A DNA stretch of 8,191 nucleotides from an uncultured Collinsella sp. (GTDB taxonomy: Bacteria > Actinomycetota > Coriobacteriia > Coriobacteriales > Coriobacteriaceae), in the NCBI GenBank assembly GCA_900548075.1, contig URJD01000075.1, positions 1 through 8,191 on the forward strand, in the 5' to 3' direction. Both the position numbers and the translations under genes were made by a program. Positions 4,000-8,191 of the stretch are shown one piece after another. The first letter of the stretch is position 1. Each line of letters starts with the position of its first letter. The notes beneath the pieces were generated by a model. The model saw nothing but the letters and a program-made list of their open reading frames with translations, had not been told where the DNA came from and did no database searches.

Positions 4000-6576
4000 A
4001 TGTGCGATTGCACAGATCATAAGGACGAGATTCCTGCCTACGACGCGCAGGCCATTGAGTCCAGGTGGATGAAGGCCTGGGAGGACTCCAACCTCTTTGC
4101 CGTCGACACCGACGCTAGCAAGCCCAAGAAGTACGTGCTCGAGATGTTCCCGTATCCGTCGGGCGATCTGCACATGGGCCACGCGCGCAACTATACCATC
4201 GGCGATGCCATGGCCCGTCAGGCCCGCATGCGCGGCTACGATGTTCTGCACCCCATCGGCTTTGACGCCTTTGGCCTGCCTGCCGAGAACGCCGCCATCA
4301 AGCACAACACGCAGGCTGCCGCCTGGACGTATAAGAACATGGACCAGGCGCTCGCCACGATGAAGCGCATGGGCTTCTCCTACGATCTGGATCGCATGGT
4401 CAAGACCTGCAGCCCCGATTATTACCGTTGGGGTCAGTGGATCTTTGAGAAGTTGTGGGAAAAGGGCCTGGTCTACCGTAAGAAGAACCCGGTCAACTGG
4501 TGCCCCACCTGCAAGACCGTTCTGGCCAACGAGCAGGTCACCGAGGGCAAGTGCTGGCGCTGCGGCACCGAGCCCGAGAAGCGCGACCTTGAGCAGTGGT
4601 ACTTCAAGATCACTGAGTACTCCCAGGAGCTGCTCGATGATCTGGAGAAGCTCCCCGGCTGGCCCGAGCGCGTCAAGCAGATGCAGGCCAACTGGATCGG
4701 TCGCTCCGAGGGCGCCGAGGTCGACTTTACCCTGTGCGACCAGGATGGCGAGCCCATCGAGGGCGACGAGGGCAAGATCACCGTCTTCACCACGCGTGCC
4801 GATACGCTCTTCGGTGTCTCCTTCTTTGTCCTGGCCCCCGAGTACGCTCGTCTGCACGAGCTCGTCGAGGGTACGGAGTACGAGGAGGCCGTGACCAAGA
4901 TCGTCGAGGACTCCAAGCATTTCTCCGCCGTCGAGCGTGCCCAGGGCACCCTCGAGAAGCACGGTGCCTTTACCGGCCGCTACGTGGTGAACCCGGTCAA
5001 CGGCGAGAAGGTCCCCGTGTGGGTTGCCGACTACGTCGTTGCCGACTACGGCACCGGCGCCGTCATGGCCGTTCCCTGCGGCGACCAGCGCGACTTTGAG
5101 TTCGCCCGCAAGTACGACCTGCCTATTGTGCCGATTATCCTGGACGATGACGACCGCGCTGCCGTCGAGGCCAGCGGCGAGACCATTGATACCTTCCATG
5201 CCGAGACCGTCGACTGGGATTGCGCCCATGCTGCCGAGGGCACGCTCGTTCAGTCCGGCAAGTACACCGGCATGCGTGGCGGCAAGCACTCCGAGGGCGA
5301 GGCTGCGATTGTGGCCGACCTTGAGGCCATGGGCTGCGGCCGTCGCAAGGTCGAGTTCCGTCTGCGCGACTGGCTCATCAGCCGCCAGCGCTATTGGGGC
5401 AACCCCATCCCGGCTATCCACTGCGAGCACTGCGGCATCGTGCCCGTGCCCGAGGATCAGCTGCCGGTAACGCTGCCCGAGAACCTGGACCTGGGCGCCG
5501 GCGAGACCCTCGCCGAGTGCAAGGAGTTCTACGAGACCACCTGCCCGGTCTGCGGCCGCCCGGCCAAGCGCGAGACCGATACCATGGACACCTTCACCTG
5601 CTCCAGCTGGTATTACCTGCGCTATACCGACCCGCACAACACCGAGCTGCCCTTCTCCCGCGAGGCGGCCGACCGTTGGATGCCCGTCGATAACTACATC
5701 GGCGGCATCGAGCACGCCATTCTGCACCTGCTCTACAGCCGCTTCTTTACCAAGGCACTGCGCGACCTGGGCCTGCTGAGTGTGGACGAGCCCTTCACCA
5801 ACCTGCTGTGCCAGGGCATGGTCAAGGACGAGAACGGCGACACCATGTCCAAGTCCAAGGGCAACGTCGTGCCCCCGAGCTCGGTCATCGAGCCCTACGG
5901 CGCCGACACCATGCGTCTGGCGATCCTGTTTATCGCCCCGCCCGAGAAGGACTTCGACTGGGACCCCAAGGCCGTTGAGGGCGCCAACCGCTTCATCAAG
6001 CGCGCCTGGCGTATCGTTTGGCAGCTCGTCCAGTCCGGCGACGCCAACGTGGCCTTCGACAAGTCCGCGCTCGACGAGGTCGCGATGAAGCTCTATCGCG
6101 AGCGTCACCGCACCATCGCCAAGTGCACCGAGGACTTCGATCGCGGCCAGTTCAACACCGCCATCTCGGCCGTCATGGAGCTCGTCAACGCGGCGAGCGC
6201 CTACCTCAACGCCACCGAGGGCGTTGACCGCGACAAGGCCCTGTGCTACGGCGTGGCCAAGGACATCGTGAGCGTCCTGGCGCCCATCTGCCCGTTCTGG
6301 GCCGACGAGCTGTGGCACGAGGCTCTCGGCTGCGAGGGCAACGCCTACACCGCCGCCTGGCCCGAGTTCGACCTGGCCGAGTCCATCGAGGATACGGTGC
6401 AGATCGTCGTCCAGGTGCTCGGCAAGGTCCGCGGCCGCGTCGAGGTGGCCCGCAATGCCTCCAATGAGGATATGCAGGCTGCCGCCGAGGCCGCCGTCGC
6501 CAAGTGGCTCGAGGGCAAGACAGTCGTCAAGGCCATCTGCGTGCCCGGCAAGCTGGTCAACCTGGTGGTCAAGTAA
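4000..6576 (+). CDS. leuS: Leucyl-tRNA synthetase
   Basis: LeuS charges tRNA-Leu with leucine in the cytoplasm and edits mischarged tRNAs. The 858-residue product has the class I signatures HMGH (residues 58-61, in SGDLHMGHARNYTIGD) and MSKSKGN (from residue 616). A zinc-binding four-cysteine module is formed by Cys168, Cys171, Cys185 and Cys188. The CP1 editing domain includes VFTTRADTLFG and GTGAVMAVP; the active-site segment after it reads CGDQRD (residues 360-365), where most LeuRS have AHDERD or GHDQRD. Further cysteine pairs occur in HCEHCG and TCPVCGRP. The C-terminal tRNA-binding domain ends in VPGKLVNLVVK. Start ATG 4000 is chosen for AAAGGAG at 3988-3994. Upstream in-frame GTG 3862 and ATG 3913 lie inside the leader hairpin and would add residues no LeuRS needs. 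The gene is monocistronic by its flanking elements: a structured leader before it and a terminator 29 bases after it. Codon bias is strong. Confidence 0.97.
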   Translation: MCDCTDHKDEIPAYDAQAIESRWMKAWEDSNLFAVDTDASKPKKYVLEMFPYPSGDLHMGHARNYTIGDAMARQARMRGYDVLHPIGFDAFGLPAENAAIKHNTQAAAWTYKNMDQALATMKRMGFSYDLDRMVKTCSPDYYRWGQWIFEKLWEKGLVYRKKNPVNWCPTCKTVLANEQVTEGKCWRCGTEPEKRDLEQWYFKITEYSQELLDDLEKLPGWPERVKQMQANWIGRSEGAEVDFTLCDQDGEPIEGDEGKITVFTTRADTLFGVSFFVLAPEYARLHELVEGTEYEEAVTKIVEDSKHFSAVERAQGTLEKHGAFTGRYVVNPVNGEKVPVWVADYVVADYGTGAVMAVPCGDQRDFEFARKYDLPIVPIILDDDDRAAVEASGETIDTFHAETVDWDCAHAAEGTLVQSGKYTGMRGGKHSEGEAAIVADLEAMGCGRRKVEFRLRDWLISRQRYWGNPIPAIHCEHCGIVPVPEDQLPVTLPENLDLGAGETLAECKEFYETTCPVCGRPAKRETDTMDTFTCSSWYYLRYTDPHNTELPFSREAADRWMPVDNYIGGIEHAILHLLYSRFFTKALRDLGLLSVDEPFTNLLCQGMVKDENGDTMSKSKGNVVPPSSVIEPYGADTMRLAILFIAPPEKDFDWDPKAVEGANRFIKRAWRIVWQLVQSGDANVAFDKSALDEVAMKLYRERHRTIAKCTEDFDRGQFNTAISAVMELVNAASAYLNATEGVDRDKALCYGVAKDIVSVLAPICPFWADELWHEALGCEGNAYTAAWPEFDLAESIEDTVQIVVQVLGKVRGRVEVARNASNEDMQAAAEAAVAKWLEGKTVVKAICVPGKLVNLVVK

Positions 6577-6605
6577 GCACTGCGCGCTTAACTGACGCAT
6601 AAAAG

Positions 6606-6640
6606 ACGAGGGGCGATCCGGTTGGGTCGTCCCTCGTTTT
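6606..6640. terminator. Bidirectional terminator between leuS and the lipoprotein gene
   Basis: A 14-bp stem with two G-U pairs (6606-6619 with 6624-6637, loop GGTT) is followed by TTTT on the plus strand and preceded by AAAA (6601-6604), which gives a T run on the minus strand. It sits between convergent genes and can serve both. Confidence 0.88.
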
Positions 6641-6680
6641 GTGTTGTATGACCTGCTTAGTCAGTGCGTCGCACCGTCTT

Positions 6681-7253
6681 CTACGGGATGTGTACCAGGT
6701 CCCTAAAGTAAACGTTGCCCGTTGCCTCTTCGAACATCCAGATATTGAGGCAGATGTCGTTGAGGTCGTTGTTTACATCAAAGTCCGGGTCGTCGAAGGT
6801 GCCTACAAAGGTGAGCATGGCGCGCGTTTCCTCGCCCGCTGCGACCTGCTGGCGCATGCGCACATCGCGGACCACGCCGTTGACGTAGGCATAGGAGTCC
6901 GCATCGCCAAACATCATGTCGACACCGGTGTTGTTGGTTACCGTAAAGACGAGCGCGGCGTCGCCGTAGCCGTCGGTGTCCTTGCCCACGCAGGTAACAT
7001 GGACGTTCTCGTCTGCCTCAAGGTCGATAGGGAACTGTTCTTGAGGGTCGGGACCTAAGCCCTGGGGATCGTCGATGTCTTCGTCTATTTTGTCGAAGCT
7101 TACCGGGGGTTCGGTTTTCTCGATGGCTTTGGTGCTGCCACGATCCGGTTCGCATGTTCCGGTTTTGCCATCGATGTTGTTGCAGCCCGTCAGAGCGAAC
7201 GAGCAGGCAGCGACGACGAGCGCGGTCGCGCAGAGGGTGCCTAGGCGTTCCAT
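6681..7253 (-). CDS. Predicted lipoprotein with a C-terminal Ig-like domain
   Basis: The 190-residue product has a signal peptide with hydrophobic core at about residues 7-21 and the lipobox ALTGC, giving a lipidated Cys24. It should be anchored outside the membrane. Residues 25-85 are acidic and low in structure, rich in Asp, Glu and Pro. From about residue 83 (VHVTCVGKDTDGYGDAALVFTVTNNTG) to the end it looks like a beta-sandwich of the kind found in DUF4352/DUF5067-type bacterial lipoproteins; this assignment is by appearance only. The n-region is unusual in having a single Arg and a Glu. ATG 7253 has an excellent AAGGAGG four bases upstream. It is transcribed towards leuS and shares the terminator. 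Function unknown. Confidence 0.85.
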   Translation of the reverse strand: MERLGTLCATALVVAACSFALTGCNNIDGKTGTCEPDRGSTKAIEKTEPPVSFDKIDEDIDDPQGLGPDPQEQFPIDLEADENVHVTCVGKDTDGYGDAALVFTVTNNTGVDMMFGDADSYAYVNGVVRDVRMRQQVAAGEETRAMLTFVGTFDDPDFDVNNDLNDICLNIWMFEEATGNVYFRDLVHIP

Positions 7254-7516
7254 GGATCCTCCTTGCCGTAGAGATACTGGAAGGTTGTGCGGTCAATGCG
7301 TGCGGCAGGCTTTCTCGCTACAGAATGCCTCTCAGCTCTAGTCTGGCCGATGTGCGCCCAGGGATGGAATGCCCATAGGGCCCGATTCGGTCGGCACGCT
7401 GGGACGCATGGCCCGTTTTGGGACTGTTGAGGTTGCTCCGCATGGGGCTCTTCGGTCAATTGTCCTCTTCTTGTGGAGAACCTGTGCGCACGCTGACCTG
7501 CAGATTCGTACTGTGC
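7254..7516. other. Non-coding stretch upstream of the rimP promoter
   Basis: About 260 bases carry no convincing gene on either strand. The frames that stay open here lack ribosome binding sites and protein-like composition. The stretch must hold the promoter of the minus-strand lipoprotein gene, but no clear -35/-10 pair was found; TTGACC at 7289-7294 (minus strand) has no -10 at proper distance. A possible small branched fold is at 7354-7407: GCG+CCCAG pairs with CTGGG+CGC across a bulged A, enclosing GCCC-ATA-GGGC (7371-7381) and CCGA-TTCGG-TCGG (7382-7394). Confidence 0.5.
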
Positions 7517-7545
7517 TTGCGCGTTTCCGCAGCTATTGGTATAGT
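7517..7545 (+). promoter_or_regulatory. Promoter of the rimP-nusA operon
   Basis: TTGCGC (7517-7522) and TATAGT (7540-7545) are exactly 17 bases apart, a good sigma-70-type pair with a 5 of 6 match in the -10. The start of transcription would be near 7552, leaving a leader of about 70 bases before rimP. Confidence 0.72.
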
Positions 7546-7570
7546 TTGCTTGCAAATGAAGTTGTAATTG

Positions 7571-7603
7571 AAAGAAGTGGGGTTTCGGCCCCGCTTCTTT
7601 TTT
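7571..7603 (+). terminator. Terminator-like hairpin in the rimP leader (candidate attenuator)
   Basis: AAAGAAGTGGGG (7571-7582) pairs with CCCCGCTTCTTT (7589-7600), 12 bp with one G-U, around a 6-base loop TTTCGG. It ends in a run of six T (7598-7603). It lies between the promoter and the rimP ribosome binding site, so it would stop transcripts at about 50 bases unless bypassed. NusA is known to autoregulate its operon in E. coli, which makes leader attenuation a reasonable inference here. Confidence 0.82.
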
Positions 7604-7623
7604 GTATGGATGGAGGTGCCGCA

Positions 7624-8118
7624 ATGGTCAAGACCAAGACCGAGCAGGCGATCATCGACGCGCTCGAGGCCGTCGCTCCCCAGCACGATGTCGACATCGT
7701 CGACGTCGAGCTCGTGGGTGCCACCAAGGCCCCCTGCGTGCGCGTGCGTATCGAGGGTGCCGAGGGTCAGAGCCTGTCGCTCAACGACGTCACGGCCAAC
7801 ACCAAGTGGGTCGGCGATGTGATTGAGGAGCTCGACCCCATCTCTTCGAGCTATACGCTCGAGGTGTCGAGCCCGGGTATGGCGCGCCCGCTGCGCCGCC
7901 CGTGCGACTTTACCCGCTTTGTGGGCGAGAACTGCGAGCTCACCTCCACCGCCACCGAGGGCCGTCGCAAGTACGCCGGTAAGATTGCCGCCGCCACCGA
8001 GACGAACGTGACCCTCGAGCTCGAGGGCGGCGAGTCCGTTACCCTCGATTTCTCTGATGTTAAAAAGTGCAAGTTGAAGCCCACCTACGACTTCAAGCCC
8101 GCGAAGGAAGGAAAGTAA
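7624..8118 (+). CDS. rimP: Ribosome maturation factor RimP
   Basis: RimP assists assembly of the 30S ribosomal subunit in the cytoplasm. The 164-residue product has the N-terminal domain with VDIVDVELVGA (about residues 23-33) and the diagnostic YTLEVSSPGMARPL near residues 78-91. The C-terminal SH3-like barrel runs through YAGKIAAATETNVTLELEGG to the Lys-rich tail. ATG 7624 is preserved by GGAGGT at 7612-7617 with 6-base spacing. An in-frame ATG at 7606 sits only two bases after the T run of the leader hairpin and has no ribosome binding site, and the frame open further upstream to 7369 is not protein-like. The stop is one base before the nusA start, and order rimP-nusA matches the conserved operon. 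Confidence 0.95.
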   Translation: MVKTKTEQAIIDALEAVAPQHDVDIVDVELVGATKAPCVRVRIEGAEGQSLSLNDVTANTKWVGDVIEELDPISSSYTLEVSSPGMARPLRRPCDFTRFVGENCELTSTATEGRRKYAGKIAAATETNVTLELEGGESVTLDFSDVKKCKLKPTYDFKPAKEGK

Positions 8119-8119
8119 G

Positions 8120-8191
8120 ATGGCAGCATCCGACATGATGTCCGCCCTGATGGAGCTTTGCCAGGAGAAGCACATCGACCAGCTCTACCTG
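8120..8191 (+). CDS. nusA: Transcription elongation/termination factor NusA, 5' end
   Basis: Only the first 24 codons are in the window (MAASDMMSALMELCQEKHID and on). NusA binds RNA polymerase and modulates pausing, termination and antitermination. The call rests on position directly after rimP, one base after its stop codon, and on the N-terminal helix pattern MMSALMELCQEKHID, which resembles NusA N-termini. GAAGGAAGG (8103-8111), within the end of rimP, serves as ribosome binding site 8 bases upstream, so the two genes are likely translationally coupled. Confidence 0.85.
   Translation, partial: MAASDMMSALMELCQEKHIDQLYL

Noticed and set aside
3910..6600. 896-residue open frame antisense to leuS
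   Set aside because: It mirrors leuS codon bias (G/C third positions leave few stops on the opposite strand), has low-complexity Leu/Gly/Val/Asp composition, no recognisable domain and no ribosome binding site.
7369..7623. Upstream extension of rimP to ATG 7369
   Set aside because: It would span the promoter and the terminator hairpin, and the added residues are unlike RimP.
7241..7624. 127-residue minus-strand open frame ending over the lipoprotein start
   Set aside because: Its stop is 13 bases inside the lipoprotein gene, which first suggested coupling, but the frame crosses the rimP promoter and leader, has His/Gln/Arg-rich composition and no recognisable motif.
1..8191. CRISPR array, tRNA, rRNA or attachment site
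   Set aside because: No regularly spaced repeats, no cloverleaf-like segment and no integrase or direct-repeat signature were found on either strand.

Overview
The window looks like a chromosomal segment of a high-GC, anaerobic gut actinobacterium of the class Coriobacteriia, most likely Collinsella or a close relative. This rests on the strong C/G third-position bias, the kind of LeuRS, RimP and NusA proteins, and an IMP dehydrogenase of the Tritrichomonas-like type. The taxon is an inference; no rRNA or other decisive marker is present.

Layout. At 1-597 is the 3' end of a GH32 fructosidase/sucrose-6-phosphate hydrolase gene, followed by a strong hairpin terminator (636-671). At 694-1698 is a shortened PLP-fold protein of the Cys/Met-metabolism family in which the catalytic lysine position is an arginine. 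It converges on, and overlaps by 11 bp, a minus-strand gene (1688-2032) for a stand-alone ModE-type winged-helix regulator. Divergent from that regulator is guaB (IMP dehydrogenase, 2226-3737), with a candidate promoter and three TTGGGC/GCCCAA half-sites in its leader. After a terminator comes leuS (leucyl-tRNA synthetase, 4000-6576). Its leader contains a very long nested hairpin (3856-3973). A bidirectional terminator (6606-6640) separates leuS from a convergent minus-strand lipoprotein gene (6681-7253). A 370-bp non-coding stretch ends in a good promoter and an intrinsic-terminator-like hairpin, directly followed by rimP (7624-8118) and the first 24 codons of nusA (8120-8191, cut by the window edge).

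How it works together. Most of this is housekeeping: guanine nucleotide synthesis (GuaB), translation (LeuS), 30S maturation (RimP) and transcription elongation/termination (NusA, which with rimP starts the conserved rimP-nusA-infB operon). The GH32 enzyme belongs to sucrose or fructan use. The notable part is regulatory. leuS, rimP and the PLP-fold gene each have a strong hairpin between the likely transcription start and the ribosome binding site, and guaB has a perfect palindrome in the same place. No CRISPR array, insertion sequence, transposase, tRNA or rRNA gene was seen. No defence or biosynthetic gene cluster is evident.
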